64,000 nucleotides of DNA from Verrucomicrobiota bacterium (GTDB taxonomy: Bacteria > Verrucomicrobiota > Verrucomicrobiia > Verrucomicrobiales > Akkermansiaceae). Positions 25,207 through 33,847 of the stretch are shown here, in pieces (within the stretch, counting starts at the first letter, position 1; the number at the start of each line of letters is the position of its first letter). A program made the translations under genes and the position numbers. Below the pieces are notes generated by a model that ran no database searches, was not told where the DNA came from, and was given only the letters and a program-made list of their open reading frames with translations. The DNA lies in the NCBI GenBank assembly GCA_026397725.1, contig JAPLUI010000228.1:62001-126000 (forward strand). The letters are read 5' to 3'.

Positions 25207-27471
25207 TTACGATTCGATGCACTCCAACCGGATCCGAAAGAACGATTGACCGCCCGCGCTGTCCAACACCGCCACCTGCACCGATTCCCACTCACCGGAG
25301 CTGCGGTAAACCCGCTCCGCCACCTGCGTCAGCAACACCTCCTGCCAGGTGGATAGATTGGCGCTGCGTTCCAACACGTAGTTCACTCCGGGCCTTGCCG
25401 ATGCCACCATCCTGGTGTAGCGCAGGGTAGCCAAAGTCACGCTTTGTCTGGTGAGGCGACGTGCGGGCAGAGCCCGCAGGACACCGTCACTTGGCGATTT
25501 GGTCACCCGGAAGTCCGGACCGTTGCCAAGAGCGAAGTCCAGCACATCCGCCGTGGCATTGGCATTCCGATCATCTGCCGTTCCCGAGAGCACCGCGTTG
25601 ATCTCGACCCATCGGGCGAAGTCCGCGCCGGTCGCCCCCTCCTTGGCCACGCCAATCCGGAAATAACAGCCTCGCCCGGACCACACGATTCTCCGGATCC
25701 TAACAGTCTCCCAGCCGTCCGACAGCGGCGTGGTCGTCAACTTGGCCGGATCCTCGGTGAGCCAATTCCTCAAGTCCTCTGAACTCTGCACCTCATACCG
25801 CAAGCCGGAATCCGCCCCCAACACCCGCCGCGGGAATTCGAAATCCGCGGTTTTATAGACCTCCCGCGAAAACACCAGGCCACCGGACAACACCTTCTGG
25901 CCCGACCCGCCGTCCTGTCCGTGCGACTGCTGCTCCCATGGGCCGACCGCCACTGGAGCAAGGTTGAAACTTGAAAGTTCAAGATTGGTCCTCGTTTCAC
26001 CCGGCGGCACGGTGCTCGGCGCGGTTTTCGCATTATTCACAAAAGTCCGGTAGCGCCCGGCGATCCAGCGTTCGTAGCCGGTCAGCGCGTCCGCCGATGA
26101 TCCAATGCCCCACCCACTCACTCCGATCCCGGCGCCGTAGCGCAACATTGTGGTAGAAAACCCAACCCACAACCGTCTGGCCATCCGCATCGTCTCCGGA
26201 AGCGGCACCCGGTGCACATAGCCGCCGTCATGCGGAGGAAGCGGCACCGTCGTCCACGGCCCGCTCGGTCCCATGTCGGAAAAGGACACCGTCACCGTCG
26301 GGCGCACGCTCTCGGCCACGCTGGCCAGCAGCAGGAATTCCCGCGCCTTGCCTCGATAATCCGCCATTGGAAACGACCAAGCCATCGACTCGACGTAGAC
26401 GAAATGATCCCGCACATCGCTGCCCACGAAACCCTCAAGTCCTTCCCGCACCCCATGTGTTTCGATGAGCTTGCCCGGATAGGGAACCCGCTCGAAGGGC
26501 CAGGGTAACGGTTTGGTCGGCATCTGCCCGGCGGTCGGACGGGCATCGGTTCGATCCAACTTGACGGATCGAAACACCCGGGACAGCACCCGGCCGTTAC
26601 TCATCCCGATCACCGCGTATCCAGGTGCCGCACCTTCACTCCAAACCTTGCTGGAGCCCGCAGTGACCTCCATCTGAATAAACCGCGTGCCGTTATTCAC
26701 AAATGCTTCATCCACGAACTGATGCCCGTGGCCCCCGATCACGAACACCGGCGCTGTCCAGCCTGCAAAGGCTTTGGCCAGGCTCCGCTTCAATCCCGTC
26801 TCTCCGACGAGATAGAACAGCGACGGATGATGGGCCACCACCAGCACCTCCTGGTCCTTGGAAATCATCGCCGCTTGGGAAACCAACCACGCCTCTTGCG
26901 CCGGATCCAATTGCCCCGCATGACCACTATTGAGAAAAAACACCGGCACTCCACCCATGGTCGTCCGCTGGTAGGCCGGGCGGTCGAAATACCGGCACCA
27001 GAGTTCAGGGCCCCTTTCTTGCATATTCTCCAGATTGTCCGTGTCATGGTTTCCCGGTACTATCCAAGTCTGGATCTCCGGGCGAAACCGCTGAACCTCA
27101 TCTCTAGCCAGTGACATTTCTCCCTCTGCGTTGGCATGTGCGTTTGCATATCGGAGCTCCCCTACCGCGTTGCTCATACTCATGACCAGGTCGCCTGCAA
27201 TGACAAGGTCCGTGGGAAGAGGGCTAAGTCCGTTGATTTCCGCCACCAGTTGGTCATCGAATGTCGAGGTTTTCGCCGCTCCCGCGTTCAAATTGATATG
27301 CAGGTCCGCCACCACCGCCAACAGCGCGGCACCTGGAGTCGAGATTGAAAAACCGTCGGCAGCCAAGGCCGCGCGGATTGAGGGGTAGAAGCCGGTCGCA
27401 AATGAGATTCCGGGGACCAGATGGGCCGCAATAACGGTTCCTCCCTGCAACAGAAAATGACGGCGTTTCAT
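25207..27471 (-). CDS. Tat-exported metallophosphoesterase, paralogue 1
   Basis: A 754-residue protein with a twin-arginine signal (MKRRHFLLQGGTVIAAHLVP). The calcineurin-like catalytic domain (about 45-330) shows VADLHINLN, VIAGDLVMS, WIVPGNHDTDN, LVVAHHPS and IGGHGHQFV, which supply the metal ligands. A beta-rich middle and a C-terminal domain with DVLDFALGNGP and YVLERSANLSTWQ follow. It is a tandem paralogue of the next gene, sharing long blocks such as GGVPVFFLNSGHAG and LFYLVGETGLKRSLA. Tat export suggests folding with metal in the cytoplasm before export. Substrate unknown; a phosphodiester in surface polymer or lipid is possible. Confidence 0.83.
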   Translation of the reverse strand: MKRRHFLLQGGTVIAAHLVPGISFATGFYPSIRAALAADGFSISTPGAALLAVVADLHINLNAGAAKTSTFDDQLVAEINGLSPLPTDLVIAGDLVMSMSNAVGELRYANAHANAEGEMSLARDEVQRFRPEIQTWIVPGNHDTDNLENMQERGPELWCRYFDRPAYQRTTMGGVPVFFLNSGHAGQLDPAQEAWLVSQAAMISKDQEVLVVAHHPSLFYLVGETGLKRSLAKAFAGWTAPVFVIGGHGHQFVDEAFVNNGTRFIQMEVTAGSSKVWSEGAAPGYAVIGMSNGRVLSRVFRSVKLDRTDARPTAGQMPTKPLPWPFERVPYPGKLIETHGVREGLEGFVGSDVRDHFVYVESMAWSFPMADYRGKAREFLLLASVAESVRPTVTVSFSDMGPSGPWTTVPLPPHDGGYVHRVPLPETMRMARRLWVGFSTTMLRYGAGIGVSGWGIGSSADALTGYERWIAGRYRTFVNNAKTAPSTVPPGETRTNLELSSFNLAPVAVGPWEQQSHGQDGGSGQKVLSGGLVFSREVYKTADFEFPRRVLGADSGLRYEVQSSEDLRNWLTEDPAKLTTTPLSDGWETVRIRRIVWSGRGCYFRIGVAKEGATGADFARWVEINAVLSGTADDRNANATADVLDFALGNGPDFRVTKSPSDGVLRALPARRLTRQSVTLATLRYTRMVASARPGVNYVLERSANLSTWQEVLLTQVAERVYRSSGEWESVQVAVLDSAGGQSFFRIRLECIES

Positions 27472-27503
27472 GGCCGATGAAATTATGCCCGAGGGGGTGT
27501 TTG

Positions 27504-29678
27504 TCAAACCATAAAGGCCCGAATGCGAAAAAATGCCGACTCTTGATCCAGAATCACCGTCAGGACCTGCTCCCACTCCTCCTCCTTCATCAGCACCCGG
27601 TCCTCAAACAACCCATCCGGTACTGCCTGCCACACGACCGCGTCGGCGCTGCGCTCCACTTCGTACCGCAGTCCCGGCCGCGCCCAAGCGGCCATTCGCA
27701 CATACGTAAGGGTCGGTAGCTCCAGATCACGACTCACCAACCGTAAAAGCCCGGCGCCACTTCCAGCGTCCCCGGTATCCAGCGCGTAGTCGATCCCATC
27801 AGCCAGTCCATTGGCGTCCGCGTCTTCGCAAATCGAGCCCAGTGCGCCGTGCTCGCGCTGCCACGCGGCCAGCCCCCCTGTCGGTGGACTCGCTGATGCC
27901 ACTCCGACCCGGAAAAACCGCCGGGCCACCGGCTTTTCCAGGCGCCTGATTCGGACCAGCTCCCATCCGTCATCCAGCGGTGTCACCAGCAGGGACTCCT
28001 CGTTCTCCGTGACCCAGGTCCACTGGTCCACCGAACTCTGCACCACATAGGTAACTCCCGATGCCTCGCCGGGAGTCCTTCTCGAAAACTCACACTCCAT
28101 CGCCGGAAAGGTCTTGCGGGCGAAGACGGGGGTTCCAGACAATCTCACCGTGGCCATCCCGACAATTTCGGGTGGGGCCAGATTGAAAGCGAATAACTCA
28201 AGATTGCTAAAGGTTTGACCTGAGGGAACCGCTTCAGGCGCGGATGCAGCATTCGGGACGAAGGTCCGATATCGTCCGGCACACCAGCGCTCGTATCCTG
28301 TCAGAGCCTCCGCCAAGGAACCAATCCCCCATCCTCCGATCGAGATCCCTGCCGCATATCGAGGAATGCTTGTGGAGAACTTGACCTTGAGCGACTCGAC
28401 TCCGCGCAGTGTTTCCGGAATCGGCACCCTGTGTACATAGCCACCGTCATGCCCGGGTAGTGGCACGCTCAACCAAGGCCCGCTACTGTCACCGTCGGCA
28501 AAAGACACCGTAACGGTATACCGAACCGAGTCAGCCACCGAGGCCAGCAACAGGAATTCGCGTGCCTTGTCTTGGTAGCTCGCCATTGGAAACCGCCACG
28601 ACAGTGACTGAACATAACCGAAATGGCCGCGCATGTCGCAAGCCTCGAAGCTTACCAATTCGCTCCGGCTTGCGTATGCCTCCACATAATAACCCGGCCA
28701 GGGCACGCGCTCGAACGGCCACGGAAGACGCTTGTGGGCCATGCTCTCCACCGGCGGCAGCACCTGGATCCAAGCTTTCCCCGCAGGCCGATAGATTCGC
28801 GATAGAACCCGGCCGCCATTCAGCCCCAACACTGCAAAGCCGGGCTTCACCCCATCACTCCAGGCTTTTCCATTGGCCGTGGCTACCTCCATCTGTACAA
28901 ACCGCGTCCCGTGGTCTGTAAAACAGTCCAAGTGAAATCCATGACCGTGGCCGCCGATCACAAACACCGTTGCCCGCCATCCGGCGAAGATCCTCGCCAA
29001 ACTGCGTTTGAGGCCAGTCTCGCCCACCATATAGAACAGCGACGGATGGTGAGCCACCACCAAGATTTCGCGGTCCCTGGAAATTCCCGCAGCTTCCCCG
29101 GCAAACCACTCGTCCTGTGCCGAATCGAGCATTCCAGCATGGCCGCTGTTGAGAAAAAACACCGGAACACCGCCCAATTCGGTGCGCTGATAGGGAAGGC
29201 GCCACAATTTCGCCATCCACAATTCCGGAACCACATCCTCGTTGTCAGTGTCATGGTTGCCGGGGACTATCCACGTCCCTGCCAACGGATTGAACCTGGA
29301 TAGTTCCGCCTTGGCCAGATCGAATTCCTGATGTGCCGTGGCGTATGCCGTGGGATAGCGAGGATCGCCCGCAGTGTTGCTGTGACTGGTGATGATGTCT
29401 CCTGCGATCACCACATCAGTCAGTCCCCGTAGTCCGTTGACCTCGCTGACGACCGAGTCATCGAAACTCCGCCACTGCGCCGCTTCGTTCAGATTGATGT
29501 GCAGATCCGACATCACGGCCAATAGCGCGGCTCCGGGCACTCCCACCGGAAAGCCGTCCGCCGCCAGTGCCGAATTGATCATGATCGGCCCGTCCGCTGC
29601 GGTCGCTCTGCCCGGTAGCAACTGGGAGGCCAGCAAAGTTCCCCCCTGCATCAGGAATCTTCTTCGTGAATGGTTCAT
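27504..29678 (-). CDS. Tat-exported metallophosphoesterase, paralogue 2
   Basis: A 724-residue protein with the twin-arginine signal MNHSRRRFLMQGGTLLASQL. Catalytic motifs are MSDLHINLN, VIAGDIITS, WIVPGNHDTDN, LVVAHHPS and IGGHGHGFH. The C-terminal third carries GLADGIDYALDTGD and YEVERSADAVVWQ. It is 32 bases upstream of its paralogue on the same strand, so this is a tandem duplication that has diverged well beyond recent copying. A 14-bp perfect palindrome lies 17 bases before its ATG. The pair and the PAP-like gene form a three-gene phosphoesterase block inside a glycan locus. Confidence 0.84.
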   Translation of the reverse strand: MNHSRRRFLMQGGTLLASQLLPGRATAADGPIMINSALAADGFPVGVPGAALLAVMSDLHINLNEAAQWRSFDDSVVSEVNGLRGLTDVVIAGDIITSHSNTAGDPRYPTAYATAHQEFDLAKAELSRFNPLAGTWIVPGNHDTDNEDVVPELWMAKLWRLPYQRTELGGVPVFFLNSGHAGMLDSAQDEWFAGEAAGISRDREILVVAHHPSLFYMVGETGLKRSLARIFAGWRATVFVIGGHGHGFHLDCFTDHGTRFVQMEVATANGKAWSDGVKPGFAVLGLNGGRVLSRIYRPAGKAWIQVLPPVESMAHKRLPWPFERVPWPGYYVEAYASRSELVSFEACDMRGHFGYVQSLSWRFPMASYQDKAREFLLLASVADSVRYTVTVSFADGDSSGPWLSVPLPGHDGGYVHRVPIPETLRGVESLKVKFSTSIPRYAAGISIGGWGIGSLAEALTGYERWCAGRYRTFVPNAASAPEAVPSGQTFSNLELFAFNLAPPEIVGMATVRLSGTPVFARKTFPAMECEFSRRTPGEASGVTYVVQSSVDQWTWVTENEESLLVTPLDDGWELVRIRRLEKPVARRFFRVGVASASPPTGGLAAWQREHGALGSICEDADANGLADGIDYALDTGDAGSGAGLLRLVSRDLELPTLTYVRMAAWARPGLRYEVERSADAVVWQAVPDGLFEDRVLMKEEEWEQVLTVILDQESAFFRIRAFMV

Positions 29679-29694
29679 GTTGAAATACTCACTG

Positions 29695-29708
29695 ACCGTA
29701 ACTACGGT
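29695..29708. promoter_or_regulatory. Palindrome upstream of the phosphoesterase block (candidate operator)
   Basis: ACCGTA-AC-TACGGT is a perfect 6-bp inverted repeat with a 2-base spacer, 17 bases upstream of the first phosphoesterase start codon. Its size and place fit a dimeric repressor or activator site. No regulator gene is in the window. Role inferred. Confidence 0.4.
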
Positions 29709-29858
29709 GCCAAGGTCCCGAAATTGGCAGCCTGGTGCCCTGCAAAACCAGCTAATGGAATTCGCTTCAGCCGACTTTTCTCACGATTGCATCAGCGAAA
29801 GATCGTGACGTGGTTCCGCAATGCGTCTTGGCGTGGATGAAACAAATAGTGACCTGGT

Positions 29859-31106
29859 TCATTTCGAAGTGTCGGCCCTCGATCCGACAATCAGTCCCTC
29901 ATAAATGGAGTTCATGGCGGCACCTTTTCCGTCCCAAGAGTAATGCCTTTCCAACCTTCTCCGTGCGGCGCTGCCATGCAGTGCGCAGAGGGTGCGGTCA
30001 CGGCAATAGGACTGGATCGCGCCTGCAAGCCCGTTGACCACCTCCTGCTGACTCTGATCAATCCGAATCCGTACGCCACAGGACCCATCGACCGAAAGCG
30101 CGTGGCCGCCGCAATCGAGGACAATCGCTGGCAACCCATGGGCGAAGCCCTCCAGGACTGCAAGTCCGCCGCTTTCATAGAGGCTTGGTGCGGCTAACAC
30201 ATCGTGCGATGCGAAGACATCCCCAAGCTCATACCGGGGCACGAAGCCGCAGAAGCGAACATGCGGAGCCAAGGCCAAATCCCGGACCTGCTGCTCCAGA
30301 CGCCCTCGTTCTACCCCGTCGCCGACAATGCTCAGAACAACCGATCCTGGCTCCAAGCGGTGCAATGCTTCGAGCAACAAATGGACTCCCTTCAATAGAT
30401 GCAGGCGTCCGACAAACAGGAGTTGCAAAGGTTCGGCGGCGGTCGAATACCGGCGGATCCCATTCAGAACGTCACTGTCGTATCCGATGGTTGGCATCTC
30501 ACGGTAGGGGATGCCGTTCGCTTTCAATAATCGCGATGTCGCTGGGGTTGAGGTCAGCGCAATTCCACCGGAGCGGTGATTCGGGCTCCATAAACGAACC
30601 AATTTGCCGGCTATCATCGTGCTCAAATTCCGCACCCGCTCTCTCGATCTGCCAAGCCATGTCCCGAATCCATCCAGCAAGTGCATCGGGGCTGGTTCCG
30701 CCCCTCCGACAGGCCCCCAAACCACCGGCGCCCCTCTCAACCCCACTGGCATCTTGAATGATGCGAATGTGACATGATGCATGAGATCGAACTTTGTCGA
30801 ACGGACCAGTTTCCCGACGTGCCACGCCAAACGCCACTGCCACAGAAAATAGTAAACATACATGCCTCCTGGAACACGATACTTCAACGAGCGCCAAACA
30901 GCTCCGAGTTCAAGATAACTGAATGATGGGAAGGCATGGCCGACAGCATGGCGTGATCGCCATCGCTCGATTGCCTCCCTATTCTTCGTTTGGGTAACGA
31001 CCGTAAGCTCGTGGTGCTTGGCCATTTCCAGCGCCCAGCGCCAACCCACTTCGGGTTCCGAACCCTTGTCAGGCTCGCAGGCAAATGCAGCCATTATGAC
31101 CTTCAT
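29859..31106 (-). CDS. Glycosyltransferase family 4 (GT1/GT4 superfamily)
   Basis: A 415-residue GT-B enzyme. The N-terminus MKVIMAAFACEPDKGSEPEV with the following GWRWA marks a family common in cyanobacteria and Bacteroidetes. The C-terminal donor half shows LLFVGRLHLLKGVHLLLEAL near residue 234, FCGFVPRYELGDVF near 297 and the E-x7-E-like APSLYESGGLAVLEGFAHG near 318. Upstream in-frame codons are rejected because this N-terminus matches the family. Its ATG lies one base after the stop of the nucleotidyltransferase-kinase fusion gene, indicating translational coupling. Donor and acceptor are unknown. Confidence 0.86.
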   Translation of the reverse strand: MKVIMAAFACEPDKGSEPEVGWRWALEMAKHHELTVVTQTKNREAIERWRSRHAVGHAFPSFSYLELGAVWRSLKYRVPGGMYVYYFLWQWRLAWHVGKLVRSTKFDLMHHVTFASFKMPVGLRGAPVVWGPVGGAEPAPMHLLDGFGTWLGRSRERVRNLSTMIAGKLVRLWSPNHRSGGIALTSTPATSRLLKANGIPYREMPTIGYDSDVLNGIRRYSTAAEPLQLLFVGRLHLLKGVHLLLEALHRLEPGSVVLSIVGDGVERGRLEQQVRDLALAPHVRFCGFVPRYELGDVFASHDVLAAPSLYESGGLAVLEGFAHGLPAIVLDCGGHALSVDGSCGVRIRIDQSQQEVVNGLAGAIQSYCRDRTLCALHGSAARRRLERHYSWDGKGAAMNSIYEGLIVGSRADTSK

Positions 31107-31107
31107 G

Positions 31108-32535
31108 TCAATTCCGTTTGCCGAGTTTGTCCATGATTGCCTCAAGGGCCATGTCTGCCGATTCCGCAGGGCCAACCGTGGTGTCGATCCAGACCGCGAC
31201 ATCATGGTGGCTTTCACAATAAAATCTGAGACTGTTGACCTGCCTGATGACCTCTGCCTCGCTCGTCTCGGGCTTGCGTCGATAGATCGCTCCGGGATCC
31301 CCTCCCAAACAGAGCACCAGATCCGGTGCGGGCACCAGCGCGAAAACCAACCTCATCATCCAAAGCGGCAAGCCGATGCGCATCCGCCTGGGATCCATCA
31401 TGACGTCGTGAAAGTAGCGGTCGAAACAAACCAGATGGCAGCGACTGACCAGCAGCGGAAAGATCTTTCGATAGTAACCGACCGTGTAGTCCAAATAATA
31501 GTATCCCAACCTGAGCAGGGACCGCCAGAAGCCATCGGGCGCCACACAGTGTGGATCGCACGCTGGCTCGTGAGGCAGTGCTTCGCGCGTACCCAAGGCC
31601 AAGCCAATCGCAGGAAGCCAGTTGGGTCTAAGGTGCTCTTGATGGACTCTCTTGTGGAACGCCCTTTCCAAGACGGGAATGATCCGCCCGAGCAACGTTG
31701 ACTTGCCCGAGCCATCCGTGCCGGTTACCACTACGACAGAACCCGGACGATGCCAGACTCGCATGAATCGATGGTATATCTCGGAGCAAGCGATTTTCAA
31801 CAGGTTCGCTCGATTCCGCTGGCGCAAGTCCGCACGCATCGCGAGTCCGATTTTCTCCAACTCGACAGGGTCCGCCGCCTTGGCTTGCAAACAGGCCACG
31901 AAGCGTGCCCTGACTGGTTCGTCAAATCCATCCAGGCCACGCAGTTGCGTCGCGCCAGATGTGATGATCGCGTCTCGGGCATCGTCGCAGTAAGAGGTGT
32001 CCGCTTTGAGATTATTGATCAGTTCCTTCACCAGTCCCATGACCGCAGCGTCAAATTTGTTGGCGACCATCACCCCCCTTTCCTCCCCCGCGTGTTTGAT
32101 GATCGCACTCGCCTGGGTATAGACCATGCCCAGGAAATCAACATCCGCCACCAGGTCAATGGCAAGGCCCCACCAGTGGCCTGCTGATTTCCCCATGGTC
32201 TTAAGATACCGACTACGCGCCACGACTCTAGCCACAATACAACCGGCATTCCCCGCCAGCGCGTTCCGGATGGCCTGCTCCGCGAGTTCCAGATGCTCTG
32301 GCAATACCAGAATATCCAAATCACTCGTCCCGACGGAATGGGGGAGTTGGTCGAAATTCCGCATCACGCAATAAGCCACCCCGGCAGCAGCCAACTCACC
32401 GAAGATCGCCCTTAGCAAACTCTCCGGCGCCCCGCATTCCAGAAAACCACGAACTTGTCCCGGGGCGTGGGTTGCATTCTGCATCGAAACCTTCATCTGG
32501 TGTGGACTCGCCTTCAAGATCGCACCGGTGGTCAT
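31108..32535 (-). CDS. Nucleotidyltransferase-like domain fused to thymidylate-kinase-like P-loop kinase
   Basis: A 475-residue two-part protein. Residues about 35-200 resemble a nucleotidyltransferase fold, with GTSDLDILV at 69-77 and the later acidic AIDLVADVDF. Residues about 265-475 form a P-loop kinase related to thymidylate kinases: VTGTDGSGKSTLLGRI at 270-285, FDRYFHDVMMDPRR and the LGGDPGAIYRRKPETSE lid-like region. The start is fixed by the ATGA overlap with the FkbM gene stop. Proteins of this layout occur in polysaccharide loci and may phosphorylate or activate a sugar or lipid; the substrate is unknown. Both halves should be tested before any function is assumed. Confidence 0.7.
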   Translation of the reverse strand: MTTGAILKASPHQMKVSMQNATHAPGQVRGFLECGAPESLLRAIFGELAAAGVAYCVMRNFDQLPHSVGTSDLDILVLPEHLELAEQAIRNALAGNAGCIVARVVARSRYLKTMGKSAGHWWGLAIDLVADVDFLGMVYTQASAIIKHAGEERGVMVANKFDAAVMGLVKELINNLKADTSYCDDARDAIITSGATQLRGLDGFDEPVRARFVACLQAKAADPVELEKIGLAMRADLRQRNRANLLKIACSEIYHRFMRVWHRPGSVVVVTGTDGSGKSTLLGRIIPVLERAFHKRVHQEHLRPNWLPAIGLALGTREALPHEPACDPHCVAPDGFWRSLLRLGYYYLDYTVGYYRKIFPLLVSRCHLVCFDRYFHDVMMDPRRMRIGLPLWMMRLVFALVPAPDLVLCLGGDPGAIYRRKPETSEAEVIRQVNSLRFYCESHHDVAVWIDTTVGPAESADMALEAIMDKLGKRN

Positions 32536-33308
32536 CCACATTTCTCCCGTGGCTTTACGACGGTGTTGAAGACGAACTCGGGGATTGCCTGTTCGTTTCC
32601 AGAGTCGTCCAATGCAAAGAACTCGTAATCGAGACCCTTGAAATAGTCGGTCATGAACTTGCGGTTCTCCTTCGCGCACTCGATGTAGGAAGCTGGCCGC
32701 ACCTCGCGAAATAGCCTGCTGCCACCCTGCACTGCGAGCACCTCGGCACCTTCGACATCGATTTTCACGAAATCAGGGGCTTGCCAATGGTCCAGCAGCC
32801 AATCCAAGGTAACCGTTATCACTGGCTTGCACACCTCGGCTTCTCCGGCAGAGTTGCCACCTACACTCGTCAGATGGTTGCGGGCATGGCCCTTTTTTGG
32901 AATCAGCAATTCGAGAATTCCCATCTCGCCGGCTACTGCCGCACAGAGAATGTCAACTCTGGCGGCATGCGCCGGAAACCGCATCAGAGATCTTGATTGA
33001 ATGTCGGCATAGCGAGGATCAGCTTCAAGGGAATAGACCTGCCCGCTGGCGCCGGCTCGGAGCGCGGCACAGAATGAAAGAATGCCCAGATTGCTGCCGA
33101 TGTCCCACACCGTGTCATTCTCCCGGACGTATCTATCCACCACGAACATCAGGTCAGGCGCCGAGCGCCTCCAACCGGGAACCAGCAGACGGATGTCCGA
33201 TCTCGACGTGACGCAAATGCTAGCGGATCCGAACTTTGCAGGGAGCCGTTTCTTGAAGATGAACGGTCCGGTGACTTTTCTCGCGGCCTTGACGATGCAA
33301 TTGATCAT
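32532..33308 (-). CDS. FkbM family methyltransferase
   Basis: A 258-residue SAM-dependent methyltransferase. Motif I is TVWDIGSNLGILSFCA near residue 65, the acidic strand end is VYSLEADPRYA near 90, and FVKIDVEGAEVLAVQGG near 182 is the FkbM hallmark. The ATG (MINCIVKAAR) was chosen because the residues before it are encoded by an intergenic stretch with direct repeats. Its stop overlaps the next gene's start by four bases. It is the second FkbM protein of the locus; the two are only distantly alike, so they probably methylate different positions. Confidence 0.85.
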   Translation of the reverse strand: MINCIVKAARKVTGPFIFKKRLPAKFGSASICVTSRSDIRLLVPGWRRSAPDLMFVVDRYVRENDTVWDIGSNLGILSFCAALRAGASGQVYSLEADPRYADIQSRSLMRFPAHAARVDILCAAVAGEMGILELLIPKKGHARNHLTSVGGNSAGEAEVCKPVITVTLDWLLDHWQAPDFVKIDVEGAEVLAVQGGSRLFREVRPASYIECAKENRKFMTDYFKGLDYEFFALDDSGNEQAIPEFVFNTVVKPREKCG

Positions 33309-33381
33309 GAAATTTGATTGATGTTGCTGATGAAAATGGGTGGCAGGAATCCGCTGGAATTCCGCTGGAATTCCGCCGGGT

Positions 33382-33828
33382 TCAAGGCCCCGGTCCGGAA
33401 CCGACGCTCTGAAGAATCCGGTTGGCTCCCACCACGGTTGCTCCTGCGGGAACATCCTTGGTCACCACGGCGTTTGCTCCAACCACGGCGTCATCTCCAA
33501 TCCTCACTGGACCAAGAATTTTGGCACCCGCACCGATGTAGACGCGATTGCCGATAGTTGGCGCCGCCATCACCCCGCCACGGTTGCCGATGGTGACCTG
33601 ATGACCGATGACCACATCCTCGCCGAACTCCACCCCGCTGCTCACCACGATCCCGAACGGATGCGGCAAGAACACCGATTCCGGCAGCGCCAGCCCCAAA
33701 TCGCAATTCAAATAGGCCGAATACAAGCGGAACAAGCCCGGCGGACGGCTCTTCGAGAGCCGGATCAGCCACCGGGCCAGGCTGCCGTTGGAGATATGTG
33801 GATCGTGAGGATGAATTCGTCGCTTCAT
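33382..33828 (-). CDS. Serine O-acetyltransferase-like hexapeptide acyltransferase
   Basis: A 148-residue left-handed beta-helix acetyltransferase. It has the pattern of the CysE/SAT C-terminal domain: LPHPFGIVVSSGVEFGEDVVIGH near residue 50, QVTIGNRGG with the conserved glycine turn, and repeated hexapeptides in RIGDDAVVGANAVVTKDVPAG near 118. Serine acetyltransferases have an N-terminal helical domain of over 130 residues that is missing here, so this is the short form seen in polysaccharide clusters, which acetylates sugars with acetyl-CoA. It lies between a GT4-like and an FkbM gene. Acceptor unknown. Confidence 0.8.
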   Translation of the reverse strand: MKRRIHPHDPHISNGSLARWLIRLSKSRPPGLFRLYSAYLNCDLGLALPESVFLPHPFGIVVSSGVEFGEDVVIGHQVTIGNRGGVMAAPTIGNRVYIGAGAKILGPVRIGDDAVVGANAVVTKDVPAGATVVGANRILQSVGSGPGP

Positions 33829-33847
33829 GGCAATTTCAATCGCACAT

